Position numbers and translations under genes: made by a program. A DNA stretch of 64,000 nucleotides, taken from assembly GCF_014696135.1 (NCBI RefSeq), contig NZ_JACJPP010000029.1:49929-113928 (forward strand), in the 5' to 3' direction. The notes beneath the pieces are model-generated. The model was not told the origin of the DNA. It did not search any database and saw only the letters and a program-made list of their open reading frames with translations. Within the stretch, counting starts at the first letter, position 1. Each line of letters begins with the position of its first letter. The DNA comes from Nodosilinea sp. FACHB-141 (GTDB lineage: Bacteria > Cyanobacteriota > Cyanobacteriia > Phormidesmidales > Phormidesmidaceae). Below, in pieces: positions 24,998 through 34,234 of this stretch.

Positions 24998-26238
24998 TGC
25001 CCTCCTGGATAGCCTTGGTAGACGCCAACAATTTTTACGTCTCCTGTGAGCGGGTATTCGATCCTCGCCTGCGGGATAAGCCGGTGGTGGTGCTGTCTAA
25101 TAACGATGGATGCGTGGTGGCCAGATCCAACGAGGTCAAAGCCCTGGGCATTCCGATGGGTGCGCCGGTCTTTAAGCTGCGATCGCAAATCCGAGACCAC
25201 AGCATCCAGGTCTACTCCTCCAACTACACCCTCTACAGCGACCTGTCGCGGCGGGTGATGCAGACCCTGGAGCAGTTCACGCCGGATGTGGAGGTCTACT
25301 CCATTGATGAAGCGTTTCTGGGGCTTTCAGGGGATGTGGCAGCGATTGCCGAGCAGCTGCGGCAAACGGTGCAGCAGTGGAACGGCATCCCCGTCTCAGT
25401 GGGGGTAGCCCCGACTAAAACCTTGGCCAAGGTAGCTAACCACATCGCTAAAAAGAGCACCGGTGTCTGCGTCCTCGATGCCCCCTCAATGGTGCTGGCA
25501 GATTTGCCGGTGGGAGAGATCTGGGGTATTGGTCACAGGCTTAGCGATCGCCTCCACCTGCAAGGTGTAGAAACAGCCCTCCAGCTGAGGGATGTAGAGC
25601 TGAGCTGGATACGGCAGCAGATAGGCATCGTTGGGGTGCGCCTGGTGCAGGAGCTGCGGGGAATCCCCTGCCTGCCTCTGGAGCTGTGCCCGGCCCCGCG
25701 TAAGAGCTGCTGTGTGTCGCGGTCGTTTGGAAGGCCAATGATGGCGATCGCTGAGCTGAGAGAGGCGGTGGCCACCTATGCTGCTCGGGCTGCTGCCAAG
25801 GTCAGGCGAGATGAGCTGAAGGCAGGTGTCGTGACTGTTTTCATCACGACCAACCGCTTCAAGCCGGATGAACCGCAGTATTCCAACTCTGCGGTGGTGC
25901 AGCTGCCCCAACCGGCGAATGACACGTTCACTTTGGTGCAAACAGCACTAAGAGCGGTGGAGGGGCTTTACCAGCCTGGGTATCAGTACAAGAAAGCAGG
26001 GGTGTTGCTGATGGAGTTAAGCCCGGCCTCCATCGTGCAGACAGACCTGTTTAGCAACGTGGCCCAGCAGGAGAAGCGGGGGGCGTTGATGCGGACGGTG
26101 GATAGCCTGAACCGGCAGTTTGGTGCCGGGACGGTGTTCTGTGCATCTGAGGGGATAAGAAAGGAATGGCAGATGCGATTGGGGTTGAAGTCACCAGGGT
26201 TTACGACTCGATGGGGAGAATTGCCGGTGGTGGAATGA
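24997..26238 (+). CDS. umuC: UmuC, Y-family DNA polymerase V subunit
   Basis: The 413-residue protein starts [20 protein letters not shown], sharing one base with the umuD stop (TGATG). The Y-family palm motifs [11 protein letters not shown] and SIDEAFLGL hold the catalytic acidic residues; the HhH region ([10 protein letters not shown]) and little-finger domain follow. Together with UmuD' it copies damaged DNA under SOS induction. UmuDC pairs are often carried by plasmids. The length is normal and no damage is seen. Confidence 0.92.
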   Translation: MPSWIALVDANNFYVSCERVFDPRLRDKPVVVLSNNDGCVVARSNEVKALGIPMGAPVFKLRSQIRDHSIQVYSSNYTLYSDLSRRVMQTLEQFTPDVEVYSIDEAFLGLSGDVAAIAEQLRQTVQQWNGIPVSVGVAPTKTLAKVANHIAKKSTGVCVLDAPSMVLADLPVGEIWGIGHRLSDRLHLQGVETALQLRDVELSWIRQQIGIVGVRLVQELRGIPCLPLELCPAPRKSCCVSRSFGRPMMAIAELREAVATYAARAAAKVRRDELKAGVVTVFITTNRFKPDEPQYSNSAVVQLPQPANDTFTLVQTALRAVEGLYQPGYQYKKAGVLLMELSPASIVQTDLFSNVAQQEKRGALMRTVDSLNRQFGAGTVFCASEGIRKEWQMRLGLKSPGFTTRWGELPVVE

Positions 26239-26573
26239 AGGACCAACACGGGGTTTCTGTTCCACTACTATTCAAATTCCTACTATCTTCGGGTCCGGTT
26301 TAGCAGCTAGTGGGTACTTCACAGTGGTCAACGTCAGGCAGTTGGGAAGATCAATCCCGAGTGCCCCTTCACTGTCATCAAACAACCTTTTCTAGTCTTT
26401 AGTCACCTCAGCTACCTCCCAGCAGGGCCATTCTGCCCATTCAAAATTGATTTTTCAGAAAAGTAGGTTGATTACAGGCGATCTAAGGTTCCTGGTCTGT
26501 GGTTGCCGATACCTTTTTCAACACCACAAGCGGCTTGGGTCGATCCGCTGCACTAGGATTGTTATGCATCTTT
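26239..26573. other. Intergenic region with partial dispersed repeat
   Basis: No gene. About 26410-26525 resembles 53715-53825 (shared TCTGCCCATTCAAA and flanks), the right end of an intergenic repeat that occurs several times at 43.7-62.5 kb. Confidence 0.5.
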
Positions 26574-27452
26574 CTAGCTGACAACTTCAGCAAGGAAAAT
26601 TATGCCGTCCTCAACCCTTTTTTTGATTGAATTGAGTTGTTGGAAACTAAATGTGCCAGCAGAACCATGTGTACCGTCATTAAACACGCGAAAGAGTTGA
26701 ACAATGTTTTCCATGTCCTGTTCAACGAACTCCTCAAGGGCATCTTCTACCATCCCTTTTCGGGTTAGCAAGAATTTTAGTTTGGCTCTTCGTGTTGGTT
26801 TTCCCTGATCTGTCCTATCACAACTTGGCAGTAAGCTAATGACATCTGCATCCGGTGCTTTAAGCTCAAGTATCTGGCTAATAATTTCGCGTGCGCTTGT
26901 GCAGAAATGTCGAGCTGCATCAGGGTTACGTGGATTCAGAGCATAGACCGCACCTTGCCATCGACTGTCGAGATCATCAGAGATCTTGCGTAGTTCGTCT
27001 ACCAGCATTGCATCTTGATCGCTACTGGCTTCTTCTGAGTTAGGCTCCGAACCGGACAGCAAATTGAAAACTTCTAAGCTGTTCGCAGTTTCTTTTTCAG
27101 AGAGATCGAGAATTCGATTGTATCTTGGGTCAAAACTTTGCGTCTCAGCTCGCTGTTCCAGGCGAGTGTAAGCCTCATACAAGGAGCTAACAGAAGTATG
27201 GTACACAACATACTGCGTTTTCTTAGTAGGTTGCCCACTCAATTTCGCTAACTCGCGTTTAATTCGCTGCCGATTTGCTCGGACACGAGAGTTATAGGTA
27301 CGTACCTCTCGGTTGTACTCATTAACTGCTTGCTTGACCTGCTGGTTATAACGTTTAACCTCTCGATTATATTTATCGACCGCTTGTTGAGTTTTACGCT
27401 GAGCTTGCTGAAGCTTGCTTCGAAGCTGAGATGCTGAAACTTTTCGTACCAT
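26574..27452 (-). CDS. Coiled-coil protein, possible pPIWI-associated-type nuclease domain
   Basis: From the ATG at 27452 (AGGAG 6 nt upstream) the product is 292 residues. Residues about 5-75 are a long basic coiled coil rich in Tyr, Asn and Gln (VDKYNREVKRYNQQVKQAV). The C-terminal 130 residues (DAARHFCTSAREIISQIL, ending HGSAGTFSFQQLNSIKKRVE) recall the domain named predicted pPIWI-associating nuclease; I am only moderately sure. No Piwi gene is present. It stands alone between the umuDC operon and the TfoX-C-like gene. Confidence 0.5.
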   Translation of the reverse strand: MVRKVSASQLRSKLQQAQRKTQQAVDKYNREVKRYNQQVKQAVNEYNREVRTYNSRVRANRQRIKRELAKLSGQPTKKTQYVVYHTSVSSLYEAYTRLEQRAETQSFDPRYNRILDLSEKETANSLEVFNLLSGSEPNSEEASSDQDAMLVDELRKISDDLDSRWQGAVYALNPRNPDAARHFCTSAREIISQILELKAPDADVISLLPSCDRTDQGKPTRRAKLKFLLTRKGMVEDALEEFVEQDMENIVQLFRVFNDGTHGSAGTFSFQQLNSIKKRVEDGIIFLAEVVS

Positions 27453-27616
27453 AAAACTCCTAGTCACAGATTCACTGAGAGATTGCCCAGCCACGCTAGA
27501 GTTAGCGTAATCATGAGCAAATTTTAGCTTTCTAGCACTAGGACATAGTACTTTTGTTTCTTGTTGAAATAACTTGTAATAAGCTAAACGTCAAAAGCTT
27601 GTATGGAATACTTCAA

Positions 27617-27952
27617 TCAACCAAGGCGAAATTGTTGTCTGGATGCATAACAATTTCCATCCGCAACGGAACCAATCCCTTCTGCACCATCATTCGTAGC
27701 TCTAGCTACATCGATACATCCATTAACCTCAGCCAGCGCTTTCTCTTTCAAGTCAGGGGATAGCAGTCGCCAATCTACATCACACTCTGCCCCTAGAAGC
27801 GCCCACAAGAGATTTGTTGTCACTTTCCCTGGATGGCGCTCTCGTACCTGCACCCAGGCCGAAGCTGCACCACCAACACGCTTGAGGTCCTTTGCGGTGT
27901 GTACCTCAATCTCAGCGAGCCACTCGCGAGAAACCGGCCCAATATTTCTCAT
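27617..27952 (-). CDS. TfoX C-terminal-domain protein
   Basis: The 111-residue protein contains the TfoX/Sxy C-terminal pattern MRNIGPVSREWLAEIEVHTAKDL and HPGKVTTNLLWALLGAECDVDW. This HhH-like domain occurs in the competence regulator TfoX but also alone in many proteins of unknown role. It is divergent from the CoiA-like gene, another competence-named family, with 91 nt between. Confidence 0.7.
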   Translation of the reverse strand: MRNIGPVSREWLAEIEVHTAKDLKRVGGAASAWVQVRERHPGKVTTNLLWALLGAECDVDWRLLSPDLKEKALAEVNGCIDVARATNDGAEGIGSVADGNCYASRQQFRLG

Positions 27953-28043
27953 ATGCGATCGCCCTGCCAGCTTCTGTTACTGGGCATTCTAGGACAACGA
28001 ACGCCGATCACTATAAGTAAGACCGCGTTACTTCTCATTCACC

Positions 28044-29039
28044 ATGGGGAAACCAAAAGACATTCTCTACCGCACAGCGCTCGACGCTGCCGGAGCCTTA
28101 ATCACAACTGAACAAGCAGCGAAGGGAACAGTCTACAGCTGTCCTATTTGCCAAGGCGATATGATTCCCCGCCTAGGAGAGAAGAAACGCCACCACTTTG
28201 CTCACAAAGCACTGGCCGAAAACTGTACTCCAGAGTCAGTGCTCCACTACAGCTTCAAAAAATTGCTTGCTCAAAAGATTCAGGAGCACATAAGCAGTCA
28301 AGAGCCCCTTCAAATCTCATGGTCATGCCACGAGTGTCTGGAAGACCATACCGGAAACTTGGTCAAAAAAGCGGCTCGGGTTGAAGTCGAACATAACCTC
28401 GGTACTTGTCAGCCCGATATCGCGCTGCTTGATGCCTCGAATAGAGTAGTCGCAGTGGTAGAAGTCGTAGTGACCCACGAGCCAGAAGAGAAAGTACTCG
28501 ACTATTACGAGCGGGAAAAAATAGGAGCCGTTGTATTTCAGCTGAAATCTGATGAGGACCTAGGCCGAATAGCCTCCTCAATGGAGCCTGACCGCGTTTA
28601 CTCATGTCTCAACCCAACGTGTAAGCGGTGTGGAGGGCGCACAAACAAAAAAGACCTCCACATCATTCAAAGTAAGTGCAAATGGTGCCAGCACACGATG
28701 CTTGTTGCAGCCACTCTAAGCAAAGCAACGATGACCGGCGAATTTCGGCCCTCTGACCTCGAAATAGCAGAAGCAAAAGGTGTGCGTATTGGCTACTGGC
28801 AAAGCAAACAATCAGGTTGGTTTTATCCAACAAGTGCATGCCCTCAATGTAAAGGCGTAGTCGGCCTCTCCTGGCTCTGGGACGATCACGTTGCGTTTTA
28901 CCTCAAGCTGCCAAGAGAGGTGGTGCCTGCAGGGCATGTCTGTCTCGGCTGCAAGCTTGACTTAAACGGCACCTGGCCGGTTCGCTACAAAGAGAAGCCA
29001 GGAAAACCACCAACGCCACCAAAACTACGCGCCAAGTAA
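28044..29039 (+). CDS. CoiA-like putative nuclease with zinc-binding ends
   Basis: The 331-residue protein has an N-terminal zinc site (CPICQGDMIPRLGEKKRHHFAHK, given here as CPICQ and HHFAHK), a PD-(D/E)xK-like core (CQPDIALLDASNRVVAVVEV, followed by VTH), and two further Cys clusters (CKRCGG, CPQCKG, CLGCKLD). This is the layout of the CoiA family, named from competence in Gram-positive bacteria, whose biochemical role is unclear. The catalytic Asp and Glu are present. A fragment of a paralogue remains at 13160-13282. Confidence 0.7.
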   Translation: MGKPKDILYRTALDAAGALITTEQAAKGTVYSCPICQGDMIPRLGEKKRHHFAHKALAENCTPESVLHYSFKKLLAQKIQEHISSQEPLQISWSCHECLEDHTGNLVKKAARVEVEHNLGTCQPDIALLDASNRVVAVVEVVVTHEPEEKVLDYYEREKIGAVVFQLKSDEDLGRIASSMEPDRVYSCLNPTCKRCGGRTNKKDLHIIQSKCKWCQHTMLVAATLSKATMTGEFRPSDLEIAEAKGVRIGYWQSKQSGWFYPTSACPQCKGVVGLSWLWDDHVAFYLKLPREVVPAGHVCLGCKLDLNGTWPVRYKEKPGKPPTPPKLRAK

Positions 29040-29127
29040 GTAGTTATAGAAAGTCAGTTTCAAGAGGGCGTTAAGCCAAAGCGACTCTTGCGCTCTGTGG
29101 TGTGCTCATAGGCCCGTTTACATGGGC

Positions 29128-29466
29128 CTACCCCAATGCCTCAGCTATAGCCCCGCCTAACTCAGCAAGGATCCGCTCTCGCGCAAAGTCAGCAGCTGCC
29201 CTGGCTGACTCAGCAAGAATGGTGTCTGTATTAGGGGTGAGCTTAAACGCTGAGCCCAAATACCCAAGAGACTTACAGTAGAAGTCACCGAGGTTAGTCG
29301 CCGCCAATCGCTTATTGGTCTGATAGTCCTCACGCTGAAAGGCATCGAGCGCCTCACGATGGAGCGCAGTCACAGGCTCACCGAGTGTCGAGAGAATCGC
29401 ATCAACAGCAAGCTGTACACGCTCGGAAGTTAAGGTAGCGGGGGATGGGGCTGTAGATGATTGCAT
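29128..29466 (-). CDS. Hypothetical protein
   Basis: A 112-residue, mostly helical soluble protein with ATG at 29466 and no recognised family (LQREALDAFQ-like and FARERILAELGGAIAEALG segments). Convergent with the CoiA-like gene and in the same direction as the 29507-30013 gene 41 nt upstream, so probably in its operon. Confidence 0.5.
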   Translation of the reverse strand: MQSSTAPSPATLTSERVQLAVDAILSTLGEPVTALHREALDAFQREDYQTNKRLAATNLGDFYCKSLGYLGSAFKLTPNTDTILAESARAAADFARERILAELGGAIAEALG

Positions 29467-29506
29467 GTGAGATAGCCTCTAACGACAACGACAACGAAAC
29501 AGACAT

Positions 29507-30013
29507 TCAACGAAAAGAACAATTTGTGTCGCGCTCAATTTGGGGAAGGTAGTTCTTCTCCCAATACGCCTCAAAATGCTGCTCAATGATTCGGCTTACT
29601 AGCTGCACCATGGGGCCAGTGTCCACAATACGTGCCACCTTCAAGAGCACGGCATTGTAGTTACTGATAGTGATGACGTTGTAGGTCCGCTGAATAGCAG
29701 TGCCGGATGGATTAAACGGCACGCTATCAATTGGTGTTACCCCAAACCCAGGCCGTCCTAAGGTATACCGCTGAAGATCCTCCTCAGAGCCATCCCGCAG
29801 AATACGGTAGTACTCAGCTTCATCCATCTCCCGCGCCGCAGCATCAGCAATGGCCGCCTCTTGATAAAAGCTGTGATGCTTGTGAAAGAAGGCATGGAGG
29901 CACTGCTGCACGAGTGACTTTCTTGCCCACCCTAACTGATCGCAGGCAAGGTCAAACCGCTCCCAGGTCGTAGAGCTTGCATAGATGTAGTTAAGCCGAA
30001 CTTGACGAGCCAT
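29507..30013 (-). CDS. Hypothetical protein, plasmid region
   Basis: The ATG at 30013 gives 168 residues starting MARQVRLNYIYASSTTWERF; the open frame runs back to 30118 but that extension looks unlike protein. Helical, with an RHH-like opening (VRLNYIYASSTTWERFDLAC) that might bind DNA. No family named. Divergent from the HTH gene at 30287 across an operator-like region. Confidence 0.5.
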   Translation of the reverse strand: MARQVRLNYIYASSTTWERFDLACDQLGWARKSLVQQCLHAFFHKHHSFYQEAAIADAAAREMDEAEYYRILRDGSEEDLQRYTLGRPGFGVTPIDSVPFNPSGTAIQRTYNVITISNYNAVLLKVARIVDTGPMVQLVSRIIEQHFEAYWEKNYLPQIERDTNCSFR

Positions 30014-30182
30014 GCAGAAATTAAGGAGAAACAGACAGTTTTCGGTGTACGAGCGGAAATATCGGTACAAATTGTGCCATAGAAGCACCACTGGTTCTTT
30101 CCTTGTACAAAAAATCAATACATTGAATTTTTAATTCAGTTAAATTCGTTCAGAATAACTTGTGCTATCGTGGAACGTATCA

Positions 30183-30221
30183 GCCGGTTCCATAGAACCG
30201 TCGCGGAACCACAGAACCGGC
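30183..30221. promoter_or_regulatory. Nested GGTTC/GAACC operator-like repeats
   Basis: CGGTTC-CATA-GAACCG (30185-30200) is a perfect inverted repeat, and GCCGGTTC (30183-30190) also pairs with GAACCGGC (30214-30221), with another GGAACC between. It lies in the divergent region about 70-100 nt upstream of the HTH gene, a suitable site for that protein to control the membrane operon. Confidence 0.6.
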
Positions 30222-30286
30222 CTTCCCATAAAACGCACACGCTCTTTTTTGTGAATGGAGTCTCTTCTGCTTTTAAGGAGAAGGAG

Positions 30287-30577
30287 ATGACGACAACAAC
30301 CGCCGCCTCCTCCCTCACCACAGCCCCTACCTATTCGTACAAGGAGCTTATCCGCACCCTTTCAAAGCGGCTTCGCCGCCGCATCACCAAAAGTACGCTC
30401 AGTCGGTGGATGGCCTTGGCACTTATCCCACCTAACCCCACCGGAAAACCCCGGAAGTACTCAGAACGCGATGTCCTAAAAATCTGGTTCATCGCTCGCG
30501 CGATCGAACGAAACCGTAACGCCACTCTTGCCCAAGAACGACTCATTGATTTTCTGGAGAATTACCCATGCCTCTAA
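30287..30577 (+). CDS. MerR-like HTH regulator
   Basis: A 96-residue protein from ATG 30287, with AAGGAG directly upstream. Residues 15-85 (YSYKELIRTLSKRLRRRITK, then STLSRWMALALIPPNPTGK, then YSERDVLKIWFIARAI) look like a MerR-type winged HTH without effector domain. It is first in a run of genes to 35472 and overlaps the next by 10 nt, so it probably regulates that operon through the 30183-30221 repeats. Confidence 0.65.
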   Translation: MTTTTAASSLTTAPTYSYKELIRTLSKRLRRRITKSTLSRWMALALIPPNPTGKPRKYSERDVLKIWFIARAIERNRNATLAQERLIDFLENYPCL

Positions 30578-31047
30578 CTGCACAGGAAAAAGAACTGTTA
30601 AACGCTCAGCGCAAAACCACTCAATTCAAGCAACCTCAAGGGTTTAGCGAGGCTCATCCTTCAGATCAAAAAGAAACTGAAGCGACACAAACCGATGACC
30701 TCATGACAGCTCTCGCTGCCCACAAGGATTTTGAGCACATTGCCCGCGCACTCATGCGCTCTAGTGACGATCGATTAAATAGCTTTGCAGGAGCAGTTGT
30801 AGAGAATCGCAAACGCCAGGTAGTCAGGTTCTGCGACTTTCTGGAGAAAGCAGAAGTAGGGCAACTTGATCTTGCCCTTATCGGTGCTGAACTCAAGCGT
30901 CGAAAAGAGCGGAAAGCTAAAGCACCTGCGCCTCCTGAAACATTTGATATGAACTCACCCGGCTTTGGCATCAACCTTGACGATGTCATCGACTGCACCG
31001 CGCTCATTTCAGGCTTTGCTACGGCAAAGTCTATCGCTGGCATTTAG
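30568..31047 (+). CDS. Hypothetical soluble protein of the membrane operon
   Basis: A 159-residue helical protein starting inside the HTH gene end. Polar N-terminus, then helices (DDLMTALAAHKDFEHIARAL, LNSFAGAVVENRKRQVVRFC). No family recognised; possible DNA- or protein-binding accessory. Confidence 0.55.
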   Translation: MPLTAQEKELLNAQRKTTQFKQPQGFSEAHPSDQKETEATQTDDLMTALAAHKDFEHIARALMRSSDDRLNSFAGAVVENRKRQVVRFCDFLEKAEVGQLDLALIGAELKRRKERKAKAPAPPETFDMNSPGFGINLDDVIDCTALISGFATAKSIAGI

Positions 31048-31111
31048 AAGCTCCTGGTTGCCATTGTCGTCCTAGCGCTCCTCACTACTAGAGGATGCAC
31101 AAGAAGTCACC

Positions 31112-31966
31112 ATGCCTCCCTCCCTCCTCACACAGCCACAACATCATCGGCAGGGAAAATTCAACCTGCTTCGGTGGTACAGAAACTTAAGCCCCTTTGC
31201 CCGTCTCGCTCCCATTTCAGCGGTGCTTCTTCTTGCGGTAGTTGCGGTGACCGCTATTACCGGATACCGCGCTGAGAAGAGACTTGTTACCCCACCAGCG
31301 TTTGAAGCCTACGACTTTGCCGCTGATGATCCGCTCGCTGTTGCTGAAAGGCTCGCATCGATGCGTACCAACGGAGACTACGCAGAGGAAGACTATGCCG
31401 TAGCCTTGAGTGAAGTGCTCGGCCACTACGATGCTTGGATCGCTAAAGAGACGGCCTCAGTCCTTGAATACCCCTTAAATCAAGAGTCGCTCAGACTACT
31501 TGAAGCAGCAAAAGCAGAGGTGCAAGAGGGACGTTTAGTAAACGTTGATCCGCTTGCTCAGATTGACCTTGAGTATTGCCGGGATATTTTGGAGCCCCAC
31601 CAATGTGTGCTCCTCCGCTACGCAGCAGAAGGACTCCAGTGGGCCGCTGTCGGGTTTGCTGGGGGAAAAGACGTAACCATCGCAGAAGGCCTCGGTAACG
31701 GCGTCTACGGCAATTGGCGTCCCCTCCCTGCCATCTACCAAATCCAGATGGGACTCACGCGCTACTACGCTGCTGTTCGCGCCATGTTTCCTCTCTCAGC
31801 TCAGCATGAGGATGCAACAGAGGTGCTCCAGGCGCTCGCTAACCTCCGGGAAGGTGTCTTAAACGTCGAGTACTATCTGCCTGGCGCACAATCACCAGTG
31901 CGAGTCCCTACAACGGCCGTTCCTGAGACCACCCCCGCAGAAGTCATTCAGGAGGTGATGAAGTAA
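31112..31966 (+). CDS. Single-pass membrane protein of the operon
   Basis: A 284-residue protein with one membrane segment near residues 30-50 (LAPISAVLLLAVVAVTAITG) and a large C-terminal, probably extracytoplasmic part containing two Cys (YCRDILEPHQC). No family recognised. Its stop overlaps the ATPase start (TAATG). A lipoprotein-like reading frame (signal KLLVAIVVLALLTTRGC) runs through 31048-31290 in another frame but lacks a normal start codon. Confidence 0.65.
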   Translation: MPPSLLTQPQHHRQGKFNLLRWYRNLSPFARLAPISAVLLLAVVAVTAITGYRAEKRLVTPPAFEAYDFAADDPLAVAERLASMRTNGDYAEEDYAVALSEVLGHYDAWIAKETASVLEYPLNQESLRLLEAAKAEVQEGRLVNVDPLAQIDLEYCRDILEPHQCVLLRYAAEGLQWAAVGFAGGKDVTIAEGLGNGVYGNWRPLPAIYQIQMGLTRYYAAVRAMFPLSAQHEDATEVLQALANLREGVLNVEYYLPGAQSPVRVPTTAVPETTPAEVIQEVMK

Positions 31967-33480
31967 TGAAGATCATCACTTCCAACACGCAAAAGATCTT
32001 AAGCAGCAGCCTGTTTGGCGGCGGCTCCTTAGCAGCCATCCTCGGTATGACGCTTATGATCCAAAGTCCTAAAACGGTTGATGCTGCCACGGTGAGGGAG
32101 ATTTACGGGCTCGGAGTCGAAAACGATGGGGCAGTCGTTACAGCCCACAGTAAGGCCGCACACGCCTTCGGTCTCATAGTTTCGGTGCTTGGCTGTGGCG
32201 GGATAGTAGGGGGAATGGCACTCGCTGAGCGCCACCCCACATCCCTTGCTCCATCGAGCCTTCCTGTCTCAGGCGGAAAAAATACTCATCCAATTGCGAT
32301 CGAAGATTTAAGCGAGAACACCTTAAGCGAGCTCGCCGATAACGTAGCCCAGCTCCTAGCAGCTGCCCCCTGGCTCAAAAAAATGATGGGAGCATTCGTC
32401 GTGCTTGTTATCGGTCCCTCAGGCTCAGGGAAAAGCACAATCGCCATGGCGATCGCAGTACTGCGAGCCATTTACAAACGGGAGGAAGCTCCCATCATCA
32501 TCGACCCCGATACTGACGCCAATATGGTTCAAGGCACCTGGATCTTTGGTGACCTCTACGGCTCTACATCCAAAGGGGAGGGGATGAATGCCGTTCGAGA
32601 GAAAGTGCTCGACACGATGGGGCGCATCTATGAACCATTCAGGACAAAAAATGCAGGCAAGCACCGACGCACTGTCATTATTGACGAAGTAGGGAAGTGG
32701 GAGACTGCCAACTATCCCGAGTTAAACGGACTTTCAAACTCGCTTATCGGCTGGGCTAACCAAACAGCACGCAAGCAAGGCTGGGCTCCTATCCTCATCC
32801 TCCACGGCGAAGCCGCAGGAAACGCCGGTGGGAAATCACTCAATACCGGGGTCTTCTCAGCGCTCAAAACCACAGCAGCGGTGATTCGCCTGGAAGGCAC
32901 AACCGATGATGATGGTGAACTTACCTGGGGCGAGAAAGCCACGTTCAAACAAGCAGGTACCGAGTACACCGAGGCTAACTTCCAGCCCGTTGCACTGCCC
33001 GATACCGTGCGGCCTGGTGCACTGCGCGACCAACTTGAAGAACTAATGCGCGCCTTGGGCTATACCCTAAATGACGATCACACAATTCGCCTCGACCAGG
33101 GTGATCACATCGACAGACTCAAAAAAGAAATTGAAGGAACTTTCAATCGAGATGATTGGATAGACACACTTAACCGTGCTTGGGTAGCGCCAATTGGAGA
33201 AGACATCCCCGACGATGAGGCGATGAAACTAACGCCCAATTATGAAGTACTTCACGACCACCCAGTGACAGGTGATCTCTTCACCTATTGCCTCAAGAAA
33301 TACGGGATTCATACCCCAATAGAAATTCGCAAAGTGCAGCAGAACTGGGGAAAAGATTATGATCGCCTTTCCTCAAACGAAATTCGTGAAATAGTTAATC
33401 AATTAGTTACTCATCACCTTGCCATCTGGCTCGAAGAGGGGAAACGATTCGCTCTGAAATTTGCCCCTCCTGTTGGGTAG
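31966..33480 (+). CDS. Membrane-anchored P-loop ATPase
   Basis: The 504-residue protein has two N-terminal membrane segments (SSLFGGGSLAAILGMTLMI and FGLIVSVLGCGGIVGGMAL), then a P-loop domain: Walker A VIGPSGSGKSTIAMAIAVL near residue 147 and Walker B RTVIIDEVGKWE near 238. A winged-helix-like end follows (IREIVNQLVTHHLAIWL). Two TM segments followed by a cytoplasmic ATPase recall VirD4/TraG coupling proteins or FtsK-like pumps, but the diagnostic motifs of those are not seen. Translationally coupled to the preceding gene. Confidence 0.7.
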   Translation: MKIITSNTQKILSSSLFGGGSLAAILGMTLMIQSPKTVDAATVREIYGLGVENDGAVVTAHSKAAHAFGLIVSVLGCGGIVGGMALAERHPTSLAPSSLPVSGGKNTHPIAIEDLSENTLSELADNVAQLLAAAPWLKKMMGAFVVLVIGPSGSGKSTIAMAIAVLRAIYKREEAPIIIDPDTDANMVQGTWIFGDLYGSTSKGEGMNAVREKVLDTMGRIYEPFRTKNAGKHRRTVIIDEVGKWETANYPELNGLSNSLIGWANQTARKQGWAPILILHGEAAGNAGGKSLNTGVFSALKTTAAVIRLEGTTDDDGELTWGEKATFKQAGTEYTEANFQPVALPDTVRPGALRDQLEELMRALGYTLNDDHTIRLDQGDHIDRLKKEIEGTFNRDDWIDTLNRAWVAPIGEDIPDDEAMKLTPNYEVLHDHPVTGDLFTYCLKKYGIHTPIEIRKVQQNWGKDYDRLSSNEIREIVNQLVTHHLAIWLEEGKRFALKFAPPVG

Positions 33481-33649
33481 CTTGTTGGTCAGACTCTGTG
33501 TTGGGTTGTTGGAAGAGCCATTCTGTAAGGGATACACCCGAGCCAGGTAGCAACAGGAGACCTCTTACCAACACACCTTTTCCAGGCACCCAACACGTTA
33601 CCCAACACACTCATAGTCGTTTCTAGAACAACAAGACGAGGTGCTCACT

Positions 33650-34060
33650 ATGTCTGATTCTGATAACACCAAAAAAAATGAAGACGCTGCGAAAAAAGCA
33701 GCTGATTCAGCCGACATGAAACGCAAAAAGGCTGAGCTTACAAAGAGCTGGTCTGCCGGGGTTATCGGCATGGGTTTTTTATGGCCCTGGGAAGTTGTAT
33801 CGAGGCCAAAGCGATCACTCTTACTTCTGCTTGGATTTTTCGCATCCTTGGTGGCTATGAGTTCACTTTTTATCGCCGCAAAAGCTGCATTATTTGCAGA
33901 AGGCGGTGAAGTTACACCATCCTTAAGCACGCTCCTTGACCCGTCTGATTTCGGAGCAGCAGTCGGTACCGCGACCCGAAATACCGTCGAAGATGCAACG
34001 ACACTGCTTACCGGGAAAGACGGCGAGCAGCGCCCGATCACTCAACTTGATGGGGAGTAG
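33650..34060 (+). CDS. Small single-pass membrane protein
   Basis: ATG at 33650 (GAGG 8 nt upstream) gives 136 residues; a GTG at 33641 is less likely. Charged coiled N-terminus (KKNEDAAKKAADSADMKRKK), one membrane segment (SLLLLLGFFASLVAMSSLFIA) and a short polar tail. The 160 nt before it hold inverted TGTTGGGT/ACCCAACA repeats of unknown use. Confidence 0.6.
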   Translation: MSDSDNTKKNEDAAKKAADSADMKRKKAELTKSWSAGVIGMGFLWPWEVVSRPKRSLLLLLGFFASLVAMSSLFIAAKAALFAEGGEVTPSLSTLLDPSDFGAAVGTATRNTVEDATTLLTGKDGEQRPITQLDGE

Positions 34061-34075
34061 AGAGGTAGTAGCACT

Positions 34076-34234
34076 ATGCACACCGCTCGGGGACTCATCG
34101 TCGCAGCGTTCTGGATTGCCCTTGTGCTTGAACTTCTCCACCCAGGAGAGCATCGATTTTTTCTTGTGCACGATGGCAACCGCTTTTTACAGATCACCTT
34201 TGTAGGAGAAGAAGGAGGTGAGGGGAGTAAATGA
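34076..34234 (+). CDS. Tiny single-pass membrane protein
   Basis: A 52-residue product with a membrane segment at residues 6-20 (GLIVAAFWIALVLELL). It starts 16 nt after the previous gene and its stop overlaps the next start as ATGA (34231-34234), which argues that it is a real, coupled gene. Confidence 0.65.
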   Translation: MHTARGLIVAAFWIALVLELLHPGEHRFFLVHDGNRFLQITFVGEEGGEGSK

